Of a DNA stretch of 8,074 bases, positions 1 to 5,562 are shown piece by piece. The stretch is from assembly GCA_036502925.1 (NCBI GenBank), contig DASXXS010000326.1, positions 1 to 8,074 on the forward strand. The letters are read 5' to 3'. The translations under genes and the position numbers were made by a program. Numbering within the stretch: position 1 is the stretch's first letter; the number at the start of each line of letters is the position of its first letter. Origin of the DNA: VAZQ01 sp036502925 (GTDB taxonomy: Bacteria; Pseudomonadota; Alphaproteobacteria; Rhizobiales; Xanthobacteraceae). Under the pieces are notes generated by a model, which made no database searches, was not told the origin of the DNA, and saw only the letters and a program-made list of their open reading frames with translations.

Positions 1-306
1 GCCGAACGAAAGGGCACCCGCAGTGTCGCCGCCGATCGCGGACAGCAGACCTATGACGTCGCCTCGCGCCATCCCGAGAAGGTGTCCGAGTGTTCGCAAT
101 TGCTCGCTTTCCGGCAGGAGGTTGGCTGCCCAGGGGAGGAACGTCGCAGGAGCGATGGGCTGCGGACTCAACGGCATCGTCGTTGAGATCGGAAATGCGC
201 CTCTTAAGCGGATCCAGCCGGGATCGTAAGTGAACCCGGGCCCGCTGCTATCAACGAAGATCGTGCCGACGAGCCGCTGCTCAAAGTAAACTGGCAGGCG
301 AGCCAT
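1..306 (-). CDS. hipA: HipA-family toxin kinase, N-terminal part (cut by window edge)
   Basis: The minus-strand frame from ATG 306 stays open to base 1 and gives 102 residues of an incomplete protein. The translation runs MARLPVYFEQRLVGTIFVDS, then FTYDPGW, PLSPQPI, FLPWAANLLPESEQLRTLG and ends IGGDTAGALSFG. This is the pattern of the HipA N-terminal subdomain: a short V-G-T beta start, an 'LS..' strand, an 'F..NLLPE..' helix and a closing 'iGgDtaGALsf'. In the family, the C-terminal Ser/Thr kinase domain phosphorylates glutamyl-tRNA synthetase or other targets and induces growth arrest; that domain lies beyond the window. The start is supported by a GGAGGAG ribosome-binding sequence (317 down to 311) 4 bases upstream. 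The gene overlaps the end of the HipB-like antitoxin gene by 26 bases, as expected for a co-translated hipBA pair. Whether the full gene is intact cannot be seen. Confidence 0.85.
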   Translation of the reverse strand, partial: MARLPVYFEQRLVGTIFVDSSGPGFTYDPGWIRLRGAFPISTTMPLSPQPIAPATFLPWAANLLPESEQLRTLGHLLGMARGDVIGLLSAIGGDTAGALSFG

Positions 307-613
307 CCGGCTCCTCCACCGCTTCTAGGAAATCGGGCAGTTTCAGTGTGGTCACCGCTGCGAATTGTTCGCCTGCGACCAAAATATCAGCCGGCGTGAG
401 CCCGAGGGCGTTTGCTACCAGAAGGCTTCGCCCGAGCTGACATGACGGCTTGCCAGCTTCGAGCTCAATCAGGAATCTGCGGCCAACACCTGTCGCCAGC
501 GCAAGCTGGTCCTGCCTCATATTCAGGGCTCGCCGGCGGCTCCGGATCAGTGATCCGAAAGCCTGTGCCATCTCCAATGCCATACGCCCAGTGGTGCTCT
601 CGTCGTTGTTCAT
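281..613 (-). CDS. hipB: HipB-like XRE-family antitoxin / transcriptional repressor
   Basis: This is a 110-residue protein from ATG 613 with an XRE/Cro-type helix-turn-helix at about residues 21-72: SLIRSRRRALNMRQDQLA, then TGVGRRFLIELEAGK and LLVANALGLTPADIL. This fits antitoxins of hipBA modules, which bind HipA and repress their own operon. It lies directly in front of, and overlaps, a HipA-like gene. The frame is open back to an ATG at 697, but that start would place the coding region across two palindromic operators and the likely promoter, so it is rejected. ATG 625 is possible, giving 4 more residues (MAAI), but it touches the inner palindrome. ATG 613 lies just downstream of it. Neither 613 nor 625 has a strong Shine-Dalgarno sequence. 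The C-terminal tail (about residues 90-110) has no recognised domain. The two palindromes suggest autorepression. Confidence 0.85.
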   Translation of the reverse strand: MNNDESTTGRMALEMAQAFGSLIRSRRRALNMRQDQLALATGVGRRFLIELEAGKPSCQLGRSLLVANALGLTPADILVAGEQFAAVTTLKLPDFLEAVEEPDGSPASLL

Positions 614-624
614 GATCGCTGCCA

Positions 625-642
625 TGTTCCCGCTCGGGAACA
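625..642 (-). promoter_or_regulatory. Palindromic operator, hipB-proximal
   Basis: TGTTCCCGCTCGGGAACA is a perfect inverted repeat with 8-bp arms and a 2-bp centre. It shares length and half-site (TGTTCC...GGAACA) with a second palindrome at 674-691. It sits immediately upstream of the chosen HipB start. HipB-type antitoxins bind palindromes of this size in their own promoter, so this is the likely autoregulatory site. The assignment to HipB is inference from position. Confidence 0.75.
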
Positions 643-673
643 CTAGGGCGAAAACCTTGCGAATTAGTGAAAA

Positions 674-691
674 TGTTCCCGGGAAGGAACA
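674..691 (-). promoter_or_regulatory. Palindromic operator, hipB-distal
   Basis: TGTTCCCGGGAAGGAACA has perfect outer half-sites TGTTCC/GGAACA. The symmetry extends outward to AAATGTTCC/GGAACATTT with a 6-bp centre. It matches the palindrome at 625-642 in length and outer half-sites, and the two centres are 49 bp apart. The core promoter of the antitoxin-toxin operon probably lies between the two sites. I could not identify convincing -35/-10 hexamers there. Confidence 0.7.
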
Positions 692-821
692 TTTCACCGT
701 CGCAGTAGGCGCCCTTATCCCACGCCTCGGAGCGTGTGAGTAAACCCATACCGGGGGCCGGGGGCAGGCCAGCGCGCTCTTGCGGTCAATTCGGTGCCGG
801 CGGCTGTCTGACGCTCGCCCT

Positions 822-894
822 TTGACATCTTTGAGCGTCTCAATTCGATAGTTGACTAATTAGCTCAACCAATTGAGATCATAATGCTTATAAT
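822..894 (+). promoter_or_regulatory. AT-rich putative promoter/operator region in the hipB to VRR-NUC gap
   Basis: The 698-992 gap holds no credible gene. Its right half is markedly AT-rich compared with its surroundings. It contains a perfect -35-like TTGACA (822-827), a perfect -10-like TATAAT (889-894) and a cluster of short TTGAG/CTCAA inverted repeats: TTGAGCGTCTCAA (831-843), the palindrome CTAATTAG (856-863) and CTCAACCAATTGAG (864-877). The two perfect hexamers are too far apart (61 bp) to form one promoter. Weaker partner hexamers would be needed, and I found no clean pair. The layout resembles a phage-type operator-promoter reading towards the plus-strand nuclease remnant. The function is inferred. 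Confidence 0.35.
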
Positions 895-992
895 TTTTCC
901 GGGGCGGAGGGTGGATGGGGTGCCCGCAATCGCATCCCACCGACCCAACGGGCGCGCGGCGCCCGCGCGCGCTACCGCCTGCGGGTGGGCCC

Positions 993-1365
993 ATGAACCG
1001 CCCCGAGCAACAGCTACGGCGCGTGCCATCGCGGAGCTGCTGGCCTATGCCGCGGCGCCGGGCGTGATCTGGGACGCGGTCCCGAACGGCGGCTGGCGCA
1101 GCAAGACCGAGGCCGCGATCTTCGCCGGCCTGGGCGTCAAGCCGGGCGTCGGTGATCTCGCGCTCGTACTTGCCTGGCGGCCGGATGGCGTTCCTTGAGC
1201 TGAAATCACCCAAAGGCCAGCTCACCCACTCCCCAGAAGGAATTTCGTGCGGCTTGCCTGGCCGCTGGGGCGCTGTGGGCCATGGCACGCGACGTCGACC
1301 AGGTGATCCAGGTGTTGCGGTCATCGGGTGCGGTGAGTATTGGCGGCAGGGTAGGGCGGCATTAA
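993..1365 (+). pseudogene. VRR-NUC domain endonuclease, frameshifted remnant
   Basis: Read across three frames this encodes a nearly complete VRR-NUC protein of about 123 residues, a PD-(D/E)XK-like nuclease family common in phages and their relatives. The segments are MNRPEQQLRR (frame of 993), then AIAELLAYAAAPGVIWDAVP, NGGWRSKTEAAIFAGLGVKP and GVGDLALVL (frame of 1031), then MAFLELKSPKGQLTHS (frame of 1182), then QKEFRAACLAAGALWAMARD and VDQVIQVL to TAA at 1363-1365. Core residues are present: NGG.R, the G.GD active-site aspartate and the ELKS active-site E-x-K. Three changes break the frame: a missing base near 1021-1031, an extra base near 1168-1170 (CTTGCC) and an extra C in the CCCC run at 1232-1236. 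The gene is dead if these are real. Clustered single-base indels in an otherwise conserved frame could also be sequencing error. A TGA overlapping the ATG (994-996) could end a lost upstream gene. Confidence 0.8.
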
Positions 1366-1437
1366 CCGGCGCTGGCACCGATTGTTCGTCGCGTCAAAAG
1401 TCGGTAACCCGTCTACCCGATCTGATTTCTCGACCTT

Positions 1438-1477
1438 GGATCGAACCCCGGACCCCGTGATTAAAAGTCACATGCTC
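1438..1477 (-). other. tRNA-Lys(UUU)-like fragment, putative integration (att) core
   Basis: On the minus strand this reads like the middle of a tRNA: GAGC (3' side of a D-stem) and A, an anticodon arm TGTGA-CTTTTAA-TCACG with a fully paired 5-bp stem and TTT anticodon, a 5-base variable loop GGGTC, then CGGGG and a T-loop TTCGATC. The similarity stops there. The next bases (CAAGG) cannot form the T-stem, and no acceptor stem closes, so this is a fragment and not a working gene. It lies about 60 bp from the 3' end of a tyrosine recombinase gene. Such enzymes commonly use tRNA genes as attachment sites, and elements carry a copy of part of the tRNA as att core. I infer an attP-derived or attL/attR half-site. 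The second copy is not in this window. Confidence 0.55.
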
Positions 1478-1512
1478 CCGTAGCGGAGCCGAGTGGTTTC
1501 CCGTTCCGAAAC

Positions 1513-1546
1513 GTCCATTTAGACCATCCGTCCGTTTAGGCCACCC
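1513..1546. repeat. Two 17-bp imperfect tandem repeats between att-like fragment and integrase
   Basis: GTCCATTTAGACCATCC (1513-1529) is followed directly by GTCCGTTTAGGCCACCC (1530-1546), a 14 of 17 match. The second unit overlaps the integrase stop codon (1536-1538). Directly repeated short sites close to an att core are typical of recombinase arm-type or excisionase binding sites. This role is inferred from position only. Confidence 0.5.
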
Positions 1547-2738
1547 TTCGAATATTAGCGTGACCCGAAACTTGCCGAACAATCTGGGCCACGTGGTCAC
1601 CCCATTTATTTAGGGCTTCCCGCCGCTCTGAAAGGAAGTCATGGCGCTGATAAACGGCCGCAACTCCAGAGATCGTGCCCGATTGGTGATTCAGGACCTT
1701 GTCTGCCACATGTGGTGGAACACCAAGCCGCGCCATGCCGGAGACGCATGTCCGCCGAAGGTCGTGTAGGCGCCACCCTGTCACCCCTGAGGCTTTGTCC
1801 AGCTCCCGCTTGGCCGTGCTGAACGCTAGGAAACGGGCCTCTCCGGTCGTCGAAAATACATATTTGCTTTCTTTTTTCATTTCCTCCAGGACGACGATCG
1901 CCGGATCAGATAGATGGACGATGTGGAGCTTCCCGTTTTTTGTGCGTTCGCTTGGCAAGGTCCAAGTTCGCGTTTCGAAGTCGATCTCTTCGGAGCCGCA
2001 ACGTGCCACCTCCTCACGGCGTTGTCCGGTCAATGCCAGGAACTCCACGATCGCGCCATAAGGACCGCCAATCTTTCGAGCTGCGATAATGACACGGACG
2101 AGTTCATCATCGGTAAGGATGCGATCCCTGGTGATTTCCTTGGCCGGCATGGGGATCCCTTCGGCCGGCGAACGATCGAGCACCGCGCGGCCAACGCACC
2201 AGCGCAGGAAGGTCCTGATCGACTTGAGCGCCTTGTTGGCGGCGACCGGCGTGCCGCGCTGCTCAATCGCCGTCACCACTGCGATCACGTCACGCTTCGT
2301 GATCTCGTGAATGCTGCGGCTGCCCCATGCCGCTCCAGCCTCACGGCGCAGGAGGCGAGAGATTTCGCGCGCGGAACGGCTTCGCGAAACATGCTGCGCG
2401 ATAAAGGTTTCGAGCAGGTCCTCGACCAGGTCGCCGACCAGCTGCCGGCGGGCTTCCCGCTTCTCGGTTGCGGGATCGCGGCCTGCGAGCTTGGCGGTGA
2501 AGATCTTCTGCGCCGCCAAGCGGGCCTGATGCAATGTGACGCGCCCAAAGGGACCAATCGTGTATTTGCGCAAACGAGAGCCGGCGCCCGCCATGCGATA
2601 GAGGACGATGAAAACCTTCCGGCTCTTGGGAGTCACCTTGACCCCGAACCCGGGACAGGCACTGTCCCAATAGACAAGATCCTTGGCGGGAGTCGGGAGC
2701 GCGTCGATGACACTCTTAGTGAGCTTGACGGTCGGCAT
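1536..2738 (-). CDS. int: Tyrosine recombinase / site-specific integrase with Arm-DNA-binding (DUF4102) domain
   Basis: This 400-residue protein belongs to the P4/phage-type integrase family. It catalyses strand exchange between att sites for integration and excision of a mobile element. Residues about 1-90 form the Arm-DNA-binding domain (KLTKSVIDALPTPAKD, FGVKVTPKSRKVF, YTIGPFGRVTLHQAR). About 100-195 is the core-binding (SAM-like) domain. About 205-375 is the catalytic domain, with all expected residues: R240 in LTGQR, K267 in SERTKN, H325 and R328 in LHDLRRT, H351 in LNH and the nucleophile Y363 in AVYQRHDF. The length is normal for the family, so it looks functional. The start at 2738 (MPTVKLTKS) matches the usual family N-terminus and has GAGGA (2751 to 2747) 8 bases upstream. 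ATG 2753 would add MRTVH and also has a possible ribosome site. A tRNA-like fragment and tandem repeats follow its 3' end. Confidence 0.93.
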   Translation of the reverse strand: MPTVKLTKSVIDALPTPAKDLVYWDSACPGFGVKVTPKSRKVFIVLYRMAGAGSRLRKYTIGPFGRVTLHQARLAAQKIFTAKLAGRDPATEKREARRQLVGDLVEDLLETFIAQHVSRSRSAREISRLLRREAGAAWGSRSIHEITKRDVIAVVTAIEQRGTPVAANKALKSIRTFLRWCVGRAVLDRSPAEGIPMPAKEITRDRILTDDELVRVIIAARKIGGPYGAIVEFLALTGQRREEVARCGSEEIDFETRTWTLPSERTKNGKLHIVHLSDPAIVVLEEMKKESKYVFSTTGEARFLAFSTAKRELDKASGVTGWRLHDLRRTCVSGMARLGVPPHVADKVLNHQSGTISGVAAVYQRHDFLSERREALNKWGDHVAQIVRQVSGHANIRRVA

Positions 2739-2757
2739 GTGGACGGTCCTCATTTCT

Positions 2758-2782
2758 GCTACCTTGCTTTCAAATAGGTAGC
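2758..2782 (-). promoter_or_regulatory. Inverted repeat immediately upstream of integrase gene
   Basis: GCTACCT (2758-2764) and AGGTAGC (2776-2782) form a perfect 7-bp inverted repeat around an 11-bp AT-rich spacer. It ends 5 bp before the upstream candidate ATG (2753) and about 20 bp before the preferred ATG (2738). It could be an operator for a regulator or excisionase. If it lies within the transcript, it would form a hairpin that sequesters the AAGGTAG sequence serving the upstream start. Either reading is inference. Confidence 0.45.
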
Positions 2783-2947
2783 ACTGAGCGGGTTACGGCA
2801 TCACCGACCGTGCCTCGCCATCCACATCAACGCAAGCAATATCAATGCTTTCTCCACCTCCAGGAATGAACTTCTATCAGCGGGAAACCAGATTCCGAGA
2901 ACCGCAGGGGAGAAGGTGTGAGAGCCTGTGCGTCCATGACTCAGCGT

Positions 2948-3181
2948 CGATTTCCTTACACGCTCGGAACCGGCGACCCGGCTCTGAAGGCATTTTGCGA
3001 GGCGACTGGATTCTCGCTTCGGAGCCTGTGAAGAAATTGTCAAAGGACAGCCCCTCGAGTCGTCCCTGCGAAAGCAGGGACCCATACTCCGTGGCTTATC
3101 GATCGGCTGCGGTGTATGGGTCCCGGCTCTTCGGCCGGGACGACAGAGACGGCGATTCCTTCACACGCTCGAAGACCGGCT
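2948..3181. repeat. Imperfect direct repeats of about 29 bp flanking the cloverleaf repeat
   Basis: The segment at 2948-2976 (CGATTTCCTTACACGCTCGG and on to ACCGGCGA) reappears in diverged form at 3153-3181 (CGATTCCTTCACACGCTCGA and on to GACCGGCT), about 205 bp apart. The cloverleaf element lies between them. Together with the inverted repeat near 2770 these are the only structures I can name in the roughly 600-bp stretch 2754-3354. I see no convincing gene there: short open frames on both strands have no recognisable domain and run through the repeats. Confidence 0.4.
3059..3144. repeat. Palindromic intergenic repeat with cloverleaf fold (Bradyrhizobium-type)
   Basis: The ends GTCGTCCC (3059-3066) and GGGACGAC (3137-3144) are perfect complements. 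Inside, GGGACCCATAC (3077-3087) pairs exactly with GTATGGGTCCC (3114-3124). Each side carries its own small hairpin: CCCTGC-GAAA-GCAGGG (3064-3079) and CCCGGC-TCTTCG-GCCGGG (3122-3139). The whole can fold as a cloverleaf. From memory, near-identical elements beginning CGTCCCTGCGAAAGCAGGGACC are scattered widely through Bradyrhizobium-group genomes as non-autonomous intergenic repeats. Here it sits about 210 bp upstream of the transporter operon and could act on transcription of either flank, but nothing in the sequence shows that. Confidence 0.8.
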
Positions 3182-3354
3182 ATGCGCGGCAACGATGCCG
3201 GGTTGGATCGATCTGATCGGAATCGGCGCTTTTGAGGCACCCGCCCACAGCGCGTGCGAACGCCGCTTGCGGGCGCCAGAGATTTCGCCGTGCCGGCGAA
3301 TTCCCCTTTCGCCTTTCATGCTCTAGCATCGCGCCGCCCAGGGAGGACCCACCG

Positions 3355-4590
3355 ATGCCCAATTCGCGTTCCGCTCGTCCGAGCCGCCGCGTCGTGCTGG
3401 CCGGGGCCGCCGCGTCCGCGATCCTGGCGGCGCCGGCGCGCGTGCGGGCAGAAGCCGATACCCTCAAGATCGCCGTGCTGCTGCCGCGATCGGGCTATCT
3501 CGCGCCGTCCGGCCAATCCTGCCATCGCGGCGCGTTGATCGCTTCGCAGGTGCTGGCCGACTACGGCCACCGCGTCGAGCTCGTTCACGTCGATACCGAA
3601 TCGAGCGTCGACGTCGCGCGCACCCAGACCGAGCGCGCCATCAACGAGGGCGCTCACTGCATCGTCGGGGCGTTCGATTCGGCCGCGACGCTGGCGATGG
3701 CGCAGGTCTGCGAGCAGCGGCAAGTACCGCTCGTGGTCAATATAGCGGCGGCGCCGCCATTGACCGAGCAAGGTTTGAAATACCTGGTGCGCAATTTCCC
3801 CACCGGCGGACAGCTGGTGGTCAATGGGCTCAAGCTGATCAAGGATGTGCTCGCGGCCACCAGGCTCGCACCCAAGACCGCCGTCTTCATCCATGCCAAT
3901 GACACTTTCGGCACGGCGCAGCGGGCCGCGATGGATCGTCTGTTCCCGGCCGCCGGCATGCCGTTCCAGCTGGTCGATTCGATTGCGTATGATCCGACCG
4001 CGCAAGACCTGTCGGTCGAGGTCACCAAGATCCGCGCCCGCAGTCCCGACCTCGTGCTGGTCGTGACGCGCGCCGCCGACGCCATCAAGCTGGTGCGCGA
4101 CATGGTGCGCCAGCGCTTCGAGCCGCAGGCGATCATCTCGCCCGGCTCGCCCGGTCTCTACGATGAGGAATTCTATCAGGCGCTGGGACCGCTCGCCGAC
4201 TACCACATCTACAATCTGCCCTGGACCGATCCCAAGGCGCAGATGTCGCAGGCCCTGGAGGCCGCGTTCAAGCCGGCGCATCCCAAATTCCGCTTTGCGG
4301 TCGACAGCTTCAACGCCGGCTTCACCTTCGAGGCACTGCTGATCGCGGCCGTCGCCTTCAAGCGTGCCAGCACTGCCAAAGGAGCGCCATTGATGCAGGC
4401 GATCCGCGCGACCGACATCGCCGAGCACGTGATGATCGGTCCGCCCATCAGGTTCGACGACAAGGGACAGAATCCGGGCATCCCGTCGGCCTGCGTGCAG
4501 AGCCGCAACCGGACCCCCACGGTCGTGCTGCCGGCCGAAGCCGCCACCATGACGCCGGTCCTGCCCGAGCCGCCGTGGCGTGACAGATGA
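3355..4590 (+). CDS. ABC transporter substrate-binding protein, branched-chain amino acid (LivJ/K-like) type
   Basis: This 411-residue periplasmic protein captures a small solute and delivers it to the permease encoded downstream. The first 32 residues form an export signal with a twin-arginine-like motif (SRRVVLAG, residues 10-17), a small-residue hydrophobic stretch and a likely cleavage after RVRA. The mature part begins EADTLKIAVLLPRSGYLAPS, a typical Peripla_BP_6 (type I) first strand. Other family hallmarks are GAHCIVGAFDSAATLAM (99-115), VPLVVNIAAAPPLTEQG (124-140) and FIHANDTFGTAQ (178-189). The substrate is not predictable: such proteins bind leucine-type amino acids but also amides, urea or aromatic compounds. 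The start at 3355 is chosen for AGGGAGGA 7 bases upstream and because the signal begins there; the frame is open to 3232. The final Asp-Arg-stop is encoded by the first units of a heptad repeat array that fills the gap to the next gene. Confidence 0.93.
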   Translation: MPNSRSARPSRRVVLAGAAASAILAAPARVRAEADTLKIAVLLPRSGYLAPSGQSCHRGALIASQVLADYGHRVELVHVDTESSVDVARTQTERAINEGAHCIVGAFDSAATLAMAQVCEQRQVPLVVNIAAAPPLTEQGLKYLVRNFPTGGQLVVNGLKLIKDVLAATRLAPKTAVFIHANDTFGTAQRAAMDRLFPAAGMPFQLVDSIAYDPTAQDLSVEVTKIRARSPDLVLVVTRAADAIKLVRDMVRQRFEPQAIISPGSPGLYDEEFYQALGPLADYHIYNLPWTDPKAQMSQALEAAFKPAHPKFRFAVDSFNAGFTFEALLIAAVAFKRASTAKGAPLMQAIRATDIAEHVMIGPPIRFDDKGQNPGIPSACVQSRNRTPTVVLPAEAATMTPVLPEPPWRDR

Positions 4591-4698
4591 CGGAGGACGG
4601 ACGACAGACGACGGAGAACAGACGACAGATGACGGAGAATAGAAGCATTATTCCTGTCTTGACGTCCGTCCTCTGTCCTCCGTCCTCCGTCCTCTGAC
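4582..4698. repeat. Heptad-repeat array forming a long inverted repeat between binding-protein and permease genes
   Basis: From 4582 to 4644 nine consecutive 7-bp units follow the pattern GACRGAN (GACAGAT, GACGGAG, GACGGAC, GACAGAC and so on, with A at the first position in two units and one more diverged unit, AATAGAA). From 4664 to 4698 the same heptads run on the opposite strand (CTCCGTC, CTCTGTC). Bases 4589-4616 pair with 4664-4691 at 25 of 28 positions, giving a long stem with a 47-nt loop that holds a small inner hairpin. The array begins inside the last codons of the upstream gene and ends at the base before the next ATG. In the mRNA it would place a stable stem directly before the permease start, so a role in limiting downstream expression or in mRNA processing is plausible but inferred. 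Confidence 0.85.
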
Positions 4699-5562
4699 AT
4701 GTCCCTCATCCTCAGTGTCGTGGTTTCGGGCGTGCTGACCGGGCTCGTCTACGGTCTGATGGCGCTCGGCTTGTCGGTCATTTTCGGCATCGTGCGGGTG
4801 GTCAATTTTGCCCACGGCGAGTTTGCTGTGATGGCCATGTACGCGGCCTTCATGCTGTTCCGGGACTTCGGCCTCGATCCGGCCGCCGCCATGCTGCCGG
4901 TCGCGGCCGCTTTCTTCGGCATCGGGTATCTGCTGCAATCGGCGCTGATCAATCCGTTCGTCGGCCGGGCGGAGCACGAACAGTTCATTCTCCTGGTCGC
5001 GCTCGGCATGGTCATCGTCAACGGCTTGCTGATCATTTTTGGTCCCGATGCGCGGCCGGCCAATCTTTCCTATGCGCTCGACAGCTATGAGATCGGACCC
5101 TTGTTGATCGACAAGGCGCGATTGCTGGCGGCGGCGGCCGCGGTGGCGGTCGCGGCCGCCCTGTTCGCGTTCTTCCGCTTGACCGCGCTCGGCACGGCGA
5201 TCCGCGCCTGCGCCGACAATCTCCTCGGCGCCGCGGTGGTCGGGCTCAATGTGAAGCGCCTCTATGCGCTGAGCTTCGGTATCGGTCTTGCCTGCGTCGG
5301 CGCCGCCGGCGCCCTGATGGTGACCATTGCGGATGCCAGGCCGGCGCTGGCGCAGGCCTTCACCTTGCAGGCTTTCATCATCGTGATCGTCGGCGGGCTC
5401 GGCTCGATGAGCGGTGCCCTTGTCGGCGGCGTGCTGATCGGCGTGTCGGAAGCGCTGGCGGGCTTCTTTTTCGAGCCTTCGATGAAAAGCATGTTTTCGT
5501 TCGCGCTGCTCGTCCTGGTGCTGGTGCTGCGGCCGCAGGGTCTGATGGGAAGCCGCGCATGA
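4699..5562 (+). CDS. ABC transporter permease, LivH type
   Basis: This 287-residue inner-membrane protein is one of two permease subunits of the importer. It is strongly hydrophobic with about 8 predicted membrane segments. The LivH hallmark is at residues 13-42 (LTGLVYGLMALGLSVIFGIV then RVVNFAHGEF). A cytoplasmic coupling loop around 162-190 (TALGTAIRACADNLLGAAVV and GLNVKRLYA) contacts the ATPases. The C-terminal hallmark is IVIVGGLGSMSGALVGGVLI (228-247). Length and ends match the family, supporting ATG 4699. The region upstream is the pyrimidine-rich arm of the heptad inverted repeat and contains no Shine-Dalgarno sequence, so translation may be weak or depend on other features. Its stop overlaps the next start (ATGA). 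Confidence 0.93.
   Translation: MSLILSVVVSGVLTGLVYGLMALGLSVIFGIVRVVNFAHGEFAVMAMYAAFMLFRDFGLDPAAAMLPVAAAFFGIGYLLQSALINPFVGRAEHEQFILLVALGMVIVNGLLIIFGPDARPANLSYALDSYEIGPLLIDKARLLAAAAAVAVAAALFAFFRLTALGTAIRACADNLLGAAVVGLNVKRLYALSFGIGLACVGAAGALMVTIADARPALAQAFTLQAFIIVIVGGLGSMSGALVGGVLIGVSEALAGFFFEPSMKSMFSFALLVLVLVLRPQGLMGSRA

Noticed and set aside
614..697. Upstream extension of the HipB-like protein to ATG 697
   Set aside because: It would translate across both palindromic operators and the presumed promoter. The added residues have no family similarity.
1420..1510. A complete tRNA-Lys gene on the minus strand
   Set aside because: The D-loop lacks the usual conserved bases, the T-stem 3' side does not pair and no acceptor stem closes. 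Only the anticodon arm and T-loop portion is tRNA-like.
1914..2777. 287-residue plus-strand open frame opposite the integrase
   Set aside because: It lies antisense to an integrase with all catalytic residues and has no domain pattern of its own.
3059..3144. CRISPR-like or structured RNA gene
   Set aside because: There is a single palindromic unit with no regular spacers. It matches the general form of a dispersed Bradyrhizobium-type intergenic repeat.
2801..3240. Short open frames on both strands in the integrase to transporter gap
   Set aside because: They pass through the palindromic repeat, show no domain, and have no supporting ribosome site. The plus-strand extension of the binding protein to 3232 was rejected for the same reasons and because 3355 has a strong ribosome site.
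3316..4428. 370-residue minus-strand open frame opposite the binding-protein gene
   Set aside because: No recognisable domain, Gly/Arg/Asp-rich composition, and fully antisense to a gene with clear family motifs. It is a high-GC shadow.
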